Under the pieces are notes generated by a model. It was not told where the DNA came from. It saw only the letters and a program-made list of their open reading frames with translations, and searched no databases. Shown here in pieces: positions 54,236 to 62,217 of a stretch of DNA of 64,000 nt. The DNA is from Massilia sp. IC2-477 (GTDB lineage Bacteria > Pseudomonadota > Gammaproteobacteria > Burkholderiales > Burkholderiaceae_D). How positions within the stretch are numbered: position 1 is the first letter of the stretch; each line of letters opens with the position of its first letter. A program made the translations under genes and the position numbers. The stretch covers positions 310,001-374,000 of the forward strand of contig NZ_JAJFEQ010000005.1 in NCBI RefSeq assembly GCF_020707265.1. The letters run 5' to 3'.

Positions 54236-55504
54236 ATGAAACGTGTTGATGATTTCCGCCTGCGACTGGGCAACAAGGACTATGTGCCCATCATGATCGG
54301 CGGGATGGGCGTGGACATCTCGACCTCCGAACTGGCTCTCGAGGCCGCGCGTCTCGGCGGCATCGGCCACATCTCGGACGCCATGGTGCAGGACGTGTCG
54401 GACCGGAAGTTCGACACCACCTTCGTCAAGGACAAGACGAAGCTGTACAAGTTCAATATCAACAACATGAACAAGGCGGTGGTCCAGTTCGACCTCGACC
54501 GCCTGGCCGAAGCGACCCGCCTGCACGTGGGCTCGACCATGGAAGCGAAGAAGGGCGACGGCCTGGTCTTCGTGAACTGCATGGAAAAGCTGACCATGAA
54601 CGCGCCGAAAGAGACCCTGCGCACCCGCCTGTCGGCAGCGATGGACGCCGGCATCGACGGCATCACCATGTCGGCCGGCCTGCACCTGGGTTCCTTCGAC
54701 CTGATCAAGGACCACCCGCGCTTCCGCGACACCTACCTTGGCATCATCGTCTCGTCGGTGCGCGCGCTGCAGCTGTTCCTGAAAAAGGTCTCGCGCCTGA
54801 ACCGCCTGCCCGACTACATCATCGTCGAAGGCCCGCTGGCCGGCGGCCACCTGGGCTTCGGCATCGATGACTGGAAGCAGTACGACCTGCACACGATCAT
54901 GGACGAAGTCCTTGCCTACATGCGCGCCGAGCAGCTCGACATCCCGGTGATCGCCGCGGGCGGCATCTTCACCGGCTCCGACGCGGCCGGCTTCCTGGAA
55001 AAAGGCGCCGGCGGCGTGCAGGTGGCGACCCGCTTCACCGTCACCCACGAGTGCGGCATGCCGGACCACGTCAAGCAGGAATACTTCCGCGCCAGCGAAG
55101 AAGACATCATCGTCAACGGCGTCTCGCCGACCGGCTACCCGATGCGTATGTTGAAAAGCACGCCGGCGATCGGTTCCGGCATCCGCCCGGGCTGCGAATC
55201 CTACGGCTACCTGCTGGACGCCACCGGCAACTGCGCCTACATCAACTCGTACAACCGCGAGGTGCAGGCCAGCCCGGACGGCAAGAACATTGCCGTGTAC
55301 GACAAGACCTGCCTGTGCACGCACATGCGCAATTTCAATTGCTGGACCTGCGGCCACACCACCTACCGCCTGAAGGACACCACACACCGCCTGGCGGACG
55401 GCAGCTATCAGATCCTGTCGGCGCAGCACGTGTTCGAGGACTACCAGTTCAGCGTGAACAACGAGATCGCGCTGCCGCCGAAGCAGGAAACCGCCGCCGC
55501 CTGA
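54236..55504 (+). CDS. Nitronate monooxygenase-like flavoprotein with C-terminal Cys motif
   Basis: A 422-residue TIM-barrel flavoprotein of the 2-nitropropane dioxygenase/NMO fold. The N-terminus MKRVDDFRLRLGNKDYVPIMIGGMGV, the PDYIIVEGPLAGGHLGF flavin region and VIAAGGIFTGSDAAGF resemble NMO-type enzymes. After the barrel, residues 359-372 carry CLC...CWTC with four Cys (359, 361, 369, 372) in a CxC...CxxC arrangement that typical NMO proteins lack. It could bind zinc or an iron-sulphur cluster. Substrate: likely nitronates or other nitro compounds, but related proteins have other roles. A YajQ gene lies upstream; a large c-di-GMP gene follows. Confidence 0.85.
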   Translation: MKRVDDFRLRLGNKDYVPIMIGGMGVDISTSELALEAARLGGIGHISDAMVQDVSDRKFDTTFVKDKTKLYKFNINNMNKAVVQFDLDRLAEATRLHVGSTMEAKKGDGLVFVNCMEKLTMNAPKETLRTRLSAAMDAGIDGITMSAGLHLGSFDLIKDHPRFRDTYLGIIVSSVRALQLFLKKVSRLNRLPDYIIVEGPLAGGHLGFGIDDWKQYDLHTIMDEVLAYMRAEQLDIPVIAAGGIFTGSDAAGFLEKGAGGVQVATRFTVTHECGMPDHVKQEYFRASEEDIIVNGVSPTGYPMRMLKSTPAIGSGIRPGCESYGYLLDATGNCAYINSYNREVQASPDGKNIAVYDKTCLCTHMRNFNCWTCGHTTYRLKDTTHRLADGSYQILSAQHVFEDYQFSVNNEIALPPKQETAAA

Positions 55505-55642
55505 TCGTCGGCCCGGCGCGCCGGCAGCCAACGTTCCGTATCCCTGAAGCCACGGCCCGCCGTGGCTTCTTTGCATTGCGCCCTCCCCTCACGAACGCGT
55601 GTAAGCTGAAGTCCAACGCGCGCTTTGATGAAGGGTGCCGGC

Positions 55643-58015
55643 ATGTCCACGATCCAGCCGTCCGCAGTGGTCACTTTCCTGACCGATGACGAAGGCGTGG
55701 TCGTGAGCTGGAATCCCGCATGCGCGGCACTGTTCGGCTGGACGCCGGAACAGACGCGCGGACGCCAGCTCACCGAACTCGTCGCCGGCGAGGCCCGCTG
55801 GCCGGTCCTCGCCTCCGCCGGTGGCGGGCGGGTGCGAATGCGTTTCGCCGGCGGCCGCGAGGGCCTGGCGACTCTTTCCCTGCTGCGCCAGTACGATGCC
55901 CGCGGCGATGCCGCCGGCTGGAGCGCCAGCATCGCCGTGGCCCCCGCCGAATCGGTTTCCGAAGCCGAACGCGTCGGCAACACCCCGCTGGCCGAGGTGG
56001 TCGACCTGCTGCCCGGCACCTTCTATGCGATCAACCGCGAAGGGCGCCTGCTCCTGTGGAATCACAACCTCGAACGCCTCACCGAGATGACGCCGGACGA
56101 GCTGGCCGCCGCCCGCGTCATCGACATGTTCGAGCCGCGCGAGCGCCCCCTGGCGCTGGAGAACATCCGGCGCGTGTTCGAGGAAGGCGCGGAAGTGTCG
56201 ATGGAGATGAATTACGTGTCGCGCAGCGGACGCGAGACGCCCATGGTGGTGGGCGGCGCGCGGGTCGGCTGCAAGGGTAATCACTACCTGTTCGGCATGG
56301 GCATCAACATCACCAAGCGGCGAGAAAAGGAGCGCCAGCTGCTCCTGAGCGAGCGCGCCCTGCACGCGGCCAGCAACGGCATCGTCATCACCCGCTGCGT
56401 CGGACACGACAACATCGTCGAGTACGTCAATCCGGCCTTCGAGCGCATCGCCGGCTATCCGGCGGCGGAAGTGATCGGGCGCGACCCGCGCTTCATGGCC
56501 GCGAACGGCTTCGACGCGCACGAGCGCAGCCAGGTGCGCCAGGCCCTCGCCGAACGGCGCGCGGTCAACGTCGTGTTTCGCAACATGCGCAAGAATGGCG
56601 AGATCTTCTGGAACGACCTGAGCATCACGCCGGTGCGCGACGACTACGGCGAAGTCAGCCATTTCATCGGCATCCTGCAGGACGTCACCGCCATCAAGGA
56701 ACGCAGCGACCACCTCGAGCACGAGGTCAACCACGACGCCCTCACCGGCCTGGCCAACCGTACCCTGATGTGGGACCGGCTCGAGCATGCGCTGCACCTG
56801 GCGCACCGGCACGGCGCGATGGTGGCGATCGTGCTGGTCGACCTCGACAACTTCAAGAGCATCAACGACACCTTCGGCCACGAGGCCGGCGACGTGGTGC
56901 TGAAGGTGGTGGCGCGGCGCCTGCAGGCGGCGGTGCGCGACAGCGACACGGTGGCGCGCATGTCGGGCGACGAGTTCGTGCTGGTGCTGGTCGACCAGCC
57001 CTCGGTGCGCTTCACCCTGCGCATGGCCGAGCGCCTGCGCCAGTCGATGACGATGCCGGTCGCCTTTGCGGGCAACGAGATCCCGGTCGGCGCCAGCCTC
57101 GGGGTGGCGCTGTTCCCCCAGGACGGCAAGACGCCGGCCGAACTGGTGCGTGCGGCCGACATGGCGATGTACCACGCCAAGGGCAACGGCGGCGGCGTGC
57201 ACTTCTTCTCGCCCGAGATGCGCATCGCCGGCGAGAAGCGCGCCCAGCTTGCCGACAGCATTCGCGGCGCCCTCGAGCACGACGAGCTGTTCCTGCTGTT
57301 CCAGCCGCGCATGGATGCGAAGAGCGGCAAGGTGCGCGGCTTCGAGGCCCTGCTGCGCTGGCGCCACCCCAAGCACGGCGTCATGCTGCCGGCCGCCTTC
57401 CTCGCCGAAGCCGAGGAATCGGGCCAGATGATCGGGATCGGCAACTGGGTGCTGGACCAGGCCTGCGCCTTCCTGCACGAGCTGCGCCAGCTCGGCTACA
57501 CCGGGCTGCCGGTGTCGGTCAACGTCTCGCACCGCGAATACAGCCAGCACGGCTTCATCCCGGGCATCGCGGCGCGCATGCAGCACTACAATCTGCCGCC
57601 GGGCAGCCTGGAGATCGAGATTCCCGAGGCCGACCTGATCCGCAATCCGGGCCTGGGGCGCGACCTGTCGGCCCAGCTGCGCGAATGCGGCGTGGCGCTC
57701 TCGCTCGACGAATTCGGGAAGGGCATTTCCGACATTTCCTTCCTGCGCCAGCTGTCGGTGCGCCAGGTCAAGCTGTCGAAAGCCGCCGTGCACGACATCA
57801 CGCGCGAAGGCAGCGACAACCGGCTGGCCAAGACCCTGATCGACATCGGCCACAACCTCGAGCTGGCGGTGGTGGGTGAAGCGGTCGAGACCGAAGCGCA
57901 GGTGGAATTCCTGCGCTCGCACGGCTGCGACCAGTTGCAGGGGCAATGGTTCAGCGAGCCATTAGCGCCCGATGCGGTGCGCGAGATGCTGGGCCAGCGC
58001 TACCACGCACAATAG
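55643..58015 (+). CDS. PAS-GGDEF-EAL signalling protein with degenerate EAL domain
   Basis: A 790-residue c-di-GMP protein. Two or three PAS modules (about 8-100, 113-230, 232-352) precede a GGDEF domain (about 358-520) with SGDEF at 441-445 and an intact I-site RDSD at 432-435. A C-terminal EAL domain (about 533-790) follows. EAL at 568-570, Asn627 and Lys710 are present. However, the metal-site pair usually DD is Asp689-Glu690 (DEFGKG), and the usual Asp after that Lys is Ser712 (KLSKAAV). These changes suggest weak or no phosphodiesterase activity. No signal peptide or TM helix; cytoplasmic. Start at ATG 55643, preceded by AAGGG. Confidence 0.93.
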   Translation: MSTIQPSAVVTFLTDDEGVVVSWNPACAALFGWTPEQTRGRQLTELVAGEARWPVLASAGGGRVRMRFAGGREGLATLSLLRQYDARGDAAGWSASIAVAPAESVSEAERVGNTPLAEVVDLLPGTFYAINREGRLLLWNHNLERLTEMTPDELAAARVIDMFEPRERPLALENIRRVFEEGAEVSMEMNYVSRSGRETPMVVGGARVGCKGNHYLFGMGINITKRREKERQLLLSERALHAASNGIVITRCVGHDNIVEYVNPAFERIAGYPAAEVIGRDPRFMAANGFDAHERSQVRQALAERRAVNVVFRNMRKNGEIFWNDLSITPVRDDYGEVSHFIGILQDVTAIKERSDHLEHEVNHDALTGLANRTLMWDRLEHALHLAHRHGAMVAIVLVDLDNFKSINDTFGHEAGDVVLKVVARRLQAAVRDSDTVARMSGDEFVLVLVDQPSVRFTLRMAERLRQSMTMPVAFAGNEIPVGASLGVALFPQDGKTPAELVRAADMAMYHAKGNGGGVHFFSPEMRIAGEKRAQLADSIRGALEHDELFLLFQPRMDAKSGKVRGFEALLRWRHPKHGVMLPAAFLAEAEESGQMIGIGNWVLDQACAFLHELRQLGYTGLPVSVNVSHREYSQHGFIPGIAARMQHYNLPPGSLEIEIPEADLIRNPGLGRDLSAQLRECGVALSLDEFGKGISDISFLRQLSVRQVKLSKAAVHDITREGSDNRLAKTLIDIGHNLELAVVGEAVETEAQVEFLRSHGCDQLQGQWFSEPLAPDAVREMLGQRYHAQ

Positions 58016-58040
58016 GAAAACAGAAATCCAAAGAAAACGC

Positions 58041-58070
58041 TTGCAATAGTTAGATAGTTAGCTAACAATC
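58041..58070. promoter_or_regulatory. Operator/promoter of the ArsR-type regulator
   Basis: A 10-base palindrome GTTAGCTAAC (58057-58066) lies 10 bases before the start of the ArsR gene, overlapping a weak -10. TTGCAA at 58041 would give a -35. This fits autorepression by an ArsR/SdpR-type protein. Confidence 0.55.
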
Positions 58071-58075
58071 GATCC

Positions 58076-58372
58076 ATGAGCTCCGTTTTCAAAGCCCTGT
58101 CCGACCCAACGCGGCGCGCCATCCTCCAGCACCTGCAGGCTGGACCGATGGGCGCCGGTGAACTGGCCGGCCTGTTCGATGTATCGAAGCCGACCATGTC
58201 GGCCCATTTCGCCGTGCTGGTGGCGGCCGGACTGATCGAGCCCGAGAAAGAAGGCCGCACGATCACCTACCGGCTGCGGCTGTCGGTACTGGAGGACGCG
58301 CTGCTGGCGTTCGCCCAGACCGTCGGCCTGAACGTCAGCCGCGCCGACCATTCGCACAAGGAGAAACCATGA
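58076..58372 (+). CDS. ArsR-family regulator, SdpR-like
   Basis: A 98-residue winged-helix repressor. MSSVFKALSDPTRRAILQHLQAGPMGAGELAG and SKPTMSAHFAVLVAAGLIEPEKEGRTITYRL form the ArsR DNA-binding fold. The metal-binding Cys residues of ArsR/SmtB are absent. It resembles the SdpR autorepressor. It is coupled (ATGA) to a small membrane protein, as sdpR is coupled to sdpI. Confidence 0.9.
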   Translation: MSSVFKALSDPTRRAILQHLQAGPMGAGELAGLFDVSKPTMSAHFAVLVAAGLIEPEKEGRTITYRLRLSVLEDALLAFAQTVGLNVSRADHSHKEKP

Positions 58373-58767
58373 AAGCCCTGTCCCCGCTCTGCCGCGCCGT
58401 ACTTGGCGCCGCCCTGATCCTGGCGCTGTCCGCCCTGCTGGCGTGGGCCGGCCCGACCTGGCTCGATCCCGCATGGACGAAGCGCCTGCTGGGCGCCCTG
58501 CTTGGCCTGGTGGTCGTGGTGTATGCCAACGACATCCCGAAAGCGCTGGCGAAACGTGCGCGCATGCGCTGCACCTCGCCCGGCGCCGACCAGGCGGCGC
58601 GCCGCTTCGCCGGCTGGAGCCTGGTCCTGGGGGGCATTGCCTACATGCTGGCCTGGCTGCTGGCGCCGCTCGAACTGGCCGGCATGGTGGGCGGCCTGGC
58701 GCTGGGCGCCTCCGTCACCTGCGCCGCACTCGGCTGCATCCGGATCGGGGCGCGCCAGGCCGGCTAA
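58369..58767 (+). CDS. Small membrane protein coupled to an SdpR-like regulator
   Basis: A 132-residue protein with about four TM helices (residues 10-30, 38-56, 82-104, 108-128). No catalytic motif is seen. Its start overlaps the ArsR stop (ATGA), so the pair resembles sdpR-sdpI in Bacillus, in which SdpI is an immunity/signal-transducing membrane protein. However, the length is shorter than SdpI (about 200 residues) and I see no family-level match. A membrane protein whose level is controlled by the adjacent repressor is the safest reading. Confidence 0.78.
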   Translation: MKALSPLCRAVLGAALILALSALLAWAGPTWLDPAWTKRLLGALLGLVVVVYANDIPKALAKRARMRCTSPGADQAARRFAGWSLVLGGIAYMLAWLLAPLELAGMVGGLALGASVTCAALGCIRIGARQAG

Positions 58768-58773
58768 GCCGGA

Positions 58774-59709
58774 TCAGCCGTCCTTGTTGATGCGGTTGAT
58801 GAGTGCGCCCAGCACCTCTTCCGCCATCTCGTTATCGACCTGGCAGGTGCCGGCATTCTCGTGCCCGCCGCCGCCATATTCCAGCATCAGCGCGCCGATG
58901 TTGGTGTTCGAGCTCCGGTTCAGGATCGACTTGCCGGTAGCGAACACGGTGTTCTGCTGCTTCACGCCCCACAGCACGTGGATCGAGATGTTCGTCTCCG
59001 GGAACAGGGCGTAAATGATGAAACGGTTGCCGGCGTAGATCACCTCTTCGTTGCGCAGGTCGAGCACCACCAGGTTCCTGTGGACCCGGGCGCAGCGCCG
59101 GATCTGTTCCTTGCACCGCTCGCTGTGCTCGAAGTACAGCGAGGTACGCTCGCGCACGTCGGGCAGTTCCATGATCTGCTCGATGTTGTGGGTGGCGCAG
59201 TAGTCGATCAGCGCCATCATGAGCTGGTAGTTCGAGATGCGGAATTCGTGGAAGCGTCCCAGGCCGGTGCGCGCATCCATCAGGAAGTTCAGCAAATTCC
59301 AGCCCTGCGGGAACAGCACCTCGTCGCGCGAGAAGCGCGCCGAATCGCCCTTGTCCACCGCCGCCAGCATGTCGTTCCACGCGGCCGGGAAGGTGCTGGC
59401 GCCGCCATAGTGGTCGTACACCACCCGCGCCGCCGACGGCGCCTCGGGGTGGATCACGTGGTTCTCGCGACGGCCCGTGTTGCGGATGGTTTCCGACAGG
59501 TGGTGGTCGAACACCAGGTGGGCCGCCGCCACGTACGGCAGGTTGGTGGTGATGTCGCGCGCGCTGATGGCGATCTTGCCGTCCTGCATATCCTTCGGGT
59601 GCACGAACAGGATCTCGTCGATCAGGTCGAGGTGCCTGAGCAAGACCGCGCATACCAGGCCATCGAAGTCGCTACGGGTTACGAGCCGGAATTTGGAAGA
59701 GACTGACAT
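58774..59709 (-). CDS. DHH-family phosphoesterase
   Basis: A 311-residue DHH/DHHA1-type protein. RSDFDGLVCAVLLRHL and VFDHHLSET supply motifs I and III; the C-terminal GGGGHENAGTC is the DHHA1 glycine motif. Relatives include exopolyphosphatase-like, NrnA/oligonucleotide and c-di-AMP phosphodiesterases; the particular substrate is not obvious. The ATG at 59709 follows AAAGGA at about 8 bases. Convergent with the membrane-protein gene (6 bases apart). Confidence 0.88.
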   Translation of the reverse strand: MSVSSKFRLVTRSDFDGLVCAVLLRHLDLIDEILFVHPKDMQDGKIAISARDITTNLPYVAAAHLVFDHHLSETIRNTGRRENHVIHPEAPSAARVVYDHYGGASTFPAAWNDMLAAVDKGDSARFSRDEVLFPQGWNLLNFLMDARTGLGRFHEFRISNYQLMMALIDYCATHNIEQIMELPDVRERTSLYFEHSERCKEQIRRCARVHRNLVVLDLRNEEVIYAGNRFIIYALFPETNISIHVLWGVKQQNTVFATGKSILNRSSNTNIGALMLEYGGGGHENAGTCQVDNEMAEEVLGALINRINKDG

Positions 59710-59926
59710 CGGCACATCCTTTCAGGGATCGGAAAGCGGACGGGGAACCGGAACAAGCGGTCCCGAAAGATCATACCTTGCAATGTTTCCGGCTGTCAGC
59801 CCTTGCGATGGCGCATCCTGGACAGGCTGGACGCAATCCATTCCCCGGATCGTGCAGGCTGTCGCACGCCACTGGCACGCAGGATGCGTGCGGGGTAAAG
59901 TTGCATCATCCCAACAGTTGGTGTTG

Positions 59927-59947
59927 CCGGAAATGTTGTATTTCCGG
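59927..59947. repeat. 8-bp hairpin upstream of the LytS-type kinase gene
   Basis: CCGGAAAT and ATTTCCGG flank a five-base loop in the 296-base gap before the LytS-type kinase, 59 bases before its start. It could be a leader hairpin or operator; otherwise the gap shows no gene. Confidence 0.5.
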
Positions 59948-60005
59948 TACGCGCAGGCGGCGACGCGGTACACTCGCCGCTTGCACCGAGAATGAACGAA
60001 CGAAC

Positions 60006-61280
60006 ATGCAAGCAAGGAACACCACCCCCCACTATTTTTCGAGCGTCCTGTCGTGGCTCTACCGCGCCTTCGACGCCGTGGCGACCTGGGTCACCCAGCT
60101 GTCGTGGTGGAAGTTTTTCCTGTTTGCGATCCTGACCCTGATGGCCGGTGCGATCCTGCAGGAAGAACTGTTCTCCGGTCCGGCCGAGGAAGACATCAGC
60201 CGCGCCGAGCGCGAAGCCGGCCGCCGCAGCGACGCCGCCATCCTGATCGACGAGAGCGGCATCCGCTTCCATCCGCGCAACCGGCCGAAGAACGGCACTG
60301 TGCCGGCGGATCCATCGGCGCCGCCTGCGCCGCCCGACGCTCCCCCTCCCCCCGAAGGACCGGACGCGGCCGCCAAGCCCGCTCCCGCCACCACGCCGAA
60401 CCCGCCGGCCGTCGGCGCCAACGGCGAATCGGTCCACATCGAACTGCCGCCGCAGATCGGCGAAGAACTCTCGAACGCGATCGAAGCGGCAGTAGAAGAC
60501 GCCGCCGAGCAGAAGGTGTCGCGCTACCACAAGCAGGCCTCGACCTGGTTCATGAACTTCGTGATCCTGTTCGTGCTGGCCCTGTTCGGCACCAAGGCCC
60601 TGGTCGGCGGCAAGAAGCGCGCCGAAGCGGAATCGCACGTGGCCAACCAGGCGGCCGAGCGCGAAGCCATGCAGCGCCAGCTGTCGGAAACCAAGATGCA
60701 GATGATGCAGGCGCAGGTGGAACCGCACTTCCTGTTCAACACCCTGGCCTCGGTCGAGCACCTGATCCAGGTCGACCCGCCGCGCGCCTCGGCCATGCAG
60801 CGCAGCCTGATCCAGTACCTGCGCGCGGTGCTGCCCCAGATGCGCGACAACGCCGTGGTCACCGGCCTCGGGCGCGAGGTGGACATGGTGACCGCCTACC
60901 TGAACCTGCTCAAGATGCGCATGGAAGAACGCCTGACGGTGGTGATGCAGGTGCCGGAAGGCCTGCGCAGCGCGGCCTTCCCGCCGATGATGCTGCAGTC
61001 GATGGTCGAGAACGCGATCAAGCACGGCCTCGAATGCAAGCCCGAGGGCGGCAGCCTGAAGATCCAGGCCGAGGTGGTCGACAGCAAGCTGCGCGTCACC
61101 GTCACCGACGACGGCGTCGGTTTCGGCGTGGTGCCCAGCGACGGCACCGGCCTGGGGTTGCAGACCATCCGCGACCGCCTCAAGCTGCTGCACGGCGACG
61201 CCGGCCAGCTGCACATCGCCGCCAACAGCCCGAGCGGCGTGATCGCCATGATCGAGGTGCCATATCAGCTGTCCAAATAA
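60006..61280 (+). CDS. LytS/YehU-type sensor histidine kinase
   Basis: A 424-residue kinase. TM1 at about residues 33-50, a largely extracytoplasmic, Pro/Ala-rich segment (about 57-180), TM2 at about 181-200, then the His_kinase domain with phosphorylatable His241 in QVEPHFLFNTLASVEHL. The ATPase domain follows with MVENAIKHGLE (N box) and GTGLGLQTIRDRLKLLHG. This LytS-type layout couples with LytTR response regulators, and the downstream gene is one. The Pro-rich region (DPSAPPAPPDAPPPPEGP) is unusual for the family. Confidence 0.93.
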   Translation: MQARNTTPHYFSSVLSWLYRAFDAVATWVTQLSWWKFFLFAILTLMAGAILQEELFSGPAEEDISRAEREAGRRSDAAILIDESGIRFHPRNRPKNGTVPADPSAPPAPPDAPPPPEGPDAAAKPAPATTPNPPAVGANGESVHIELPPQIGEELSNAIEAAVEDAAEQKVSRYHKQASTWFMNFVILFVLALFGTKALVGGKKRAEAESHVANQAAEREAMQRQLSETKMQMMQAQVEPHFLFNTLASVEHLIQVDPPRASAMQRSLIQYLRAVLPQMRDNAVVTGLGREVDMVTAYLNLLKMRMEERLTVVMQVPEGLRSAAFPPMMLQSMVENAIKHGLECKPEGGSLKIQAEVVDSKLRVTVTDDGVGFGVVPSDGTGLGLQTIRDRLKLLHGDAGQLHIAANSPSGVIAMIEVPYQLSK

Positions 61281-61370
61281 GCAGCTTTCCAGATAATGCC
61301 TATGCCGGGCAACTTGATCGCCGCGCGGTTTCATTGAATAATCATTAAATCCTTTGCTACAGAGACGACC

Positions 61371-62138
61371 ATGCCTACTGCAATCATTGCCGACGACGAA
61401 AGACTGATGCGCGACCAGCTGCGCCTGCGCCTGTCGGAGGCATGGCCCGAACTCGAGATCCTGGGCGAAGCGAAGAACGGCGAGGAAGCGGTGGAACTGG
61501 TCGACCAGCTCAAGCCCGACCTCACCTTCCTCGACATCCGCATGCCCGGCAAGACCGGCATGGAAGCCGCGCGCGACATCGGCGACCGCAGCCAGATCGT
61601 GTTCGTCACCGCCTACGACCAGTACGCGGTGGAGGCCTTCGAGCGCGGCGCGATCGACTACGTGCTCAAGCCTACCGAGCCGGAGCGCCTGAAGGTGACG
61701 GTGGACCGCCTCAAGCAGCGCCTCGAGCGCCCGGCCGAAGGCGCCAACGTCAACCAGAGCGTGCAGGCGATGCTGTCGCAGCTGGCCGAAAAGATCGGCG
61801 CGCCGAAACCGAAGCACCTGCAGTGGATCCAGGCCAGCATCGGCCAGGACCTGCGCATGATCCCGGTGGAAGACATCTTGTTCTTCCGTTCCGACGAAAA
61901 GTACACCTGCGTGCAGACGGCCAGCTTCGAAGCCCTGATCCGCAAACCGGTGCGCGACCTGGCCGAAGAGCTGGACCCCTCGCTGTTCTGGCAGATCCAC
62001 CGCGCCACCCTGGTCAACGTCAACGCGATCGAAGGCGTGACCCGCGACATCCGCGGCCGGCACCTGGTGCTGGTCAAGGGGCGGCCGGAGAAGCTCGAAG
62101 TGAGCCGGAGCTTCCTGCACCTGTTCAAGCAGATGTAA
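61371..62138 (+). CDS. LytTR-type response regulator
   Basis: A 255-residue response regulator. The receiver has Asp8/Asp9 (IIADDE), phospho-Asp55 (TFLDIRMPG), Thr80 and Lys100; the C-terminal LytTR DNA-binding domain spans about 148-250 (RMIPVEDILFFRSDEKYTCVQT, FWQIHRATLVNVNAIEGVTRD). Ninety bases separate it from the kinase gene. Targets are unknown; a cytochrome P450 gene follows on the same strand after 79 bases. Confidence 0.94.
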   Translation: MPTAIIADDERLMRDQLRLRLSEAWPELEILGEAKNGEEAVELVDQLKPDLTFLDIRMPGKTGMEAARDIGDRSQIVFVTAYDQYAVEAFERGAIDYVLKPTEPERLKVTVDRLKQRLERPAEGANVNQSVQAMLSQLAEKIGAPKPKHLQWIQASIGQDLRMIPVEDILFFRSDEKYTCVQTASFEALIRKPVRDLAEELDPSLFWQIHRATLVNVNAIEGVTRDIRGRHLVLVKGRPEKLEVSRSFLHLFKQM

Positions 62139-62217
62139 TCTGCACGCCGCCAGGCGTGCGCACGGCTCCTGTCGGCTATCGTACAGTCGGGTTTTTCCGA
62201 ACTCGACTGGACGAAGC

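Noticed and set aside
55589..57946. A 785-codon minus-strand frame opposite the PAS-GGDEF-EAL gene
   Set aside because: Same shadow effect; the plus frame has clear domains and an AAGGG ribosome site.
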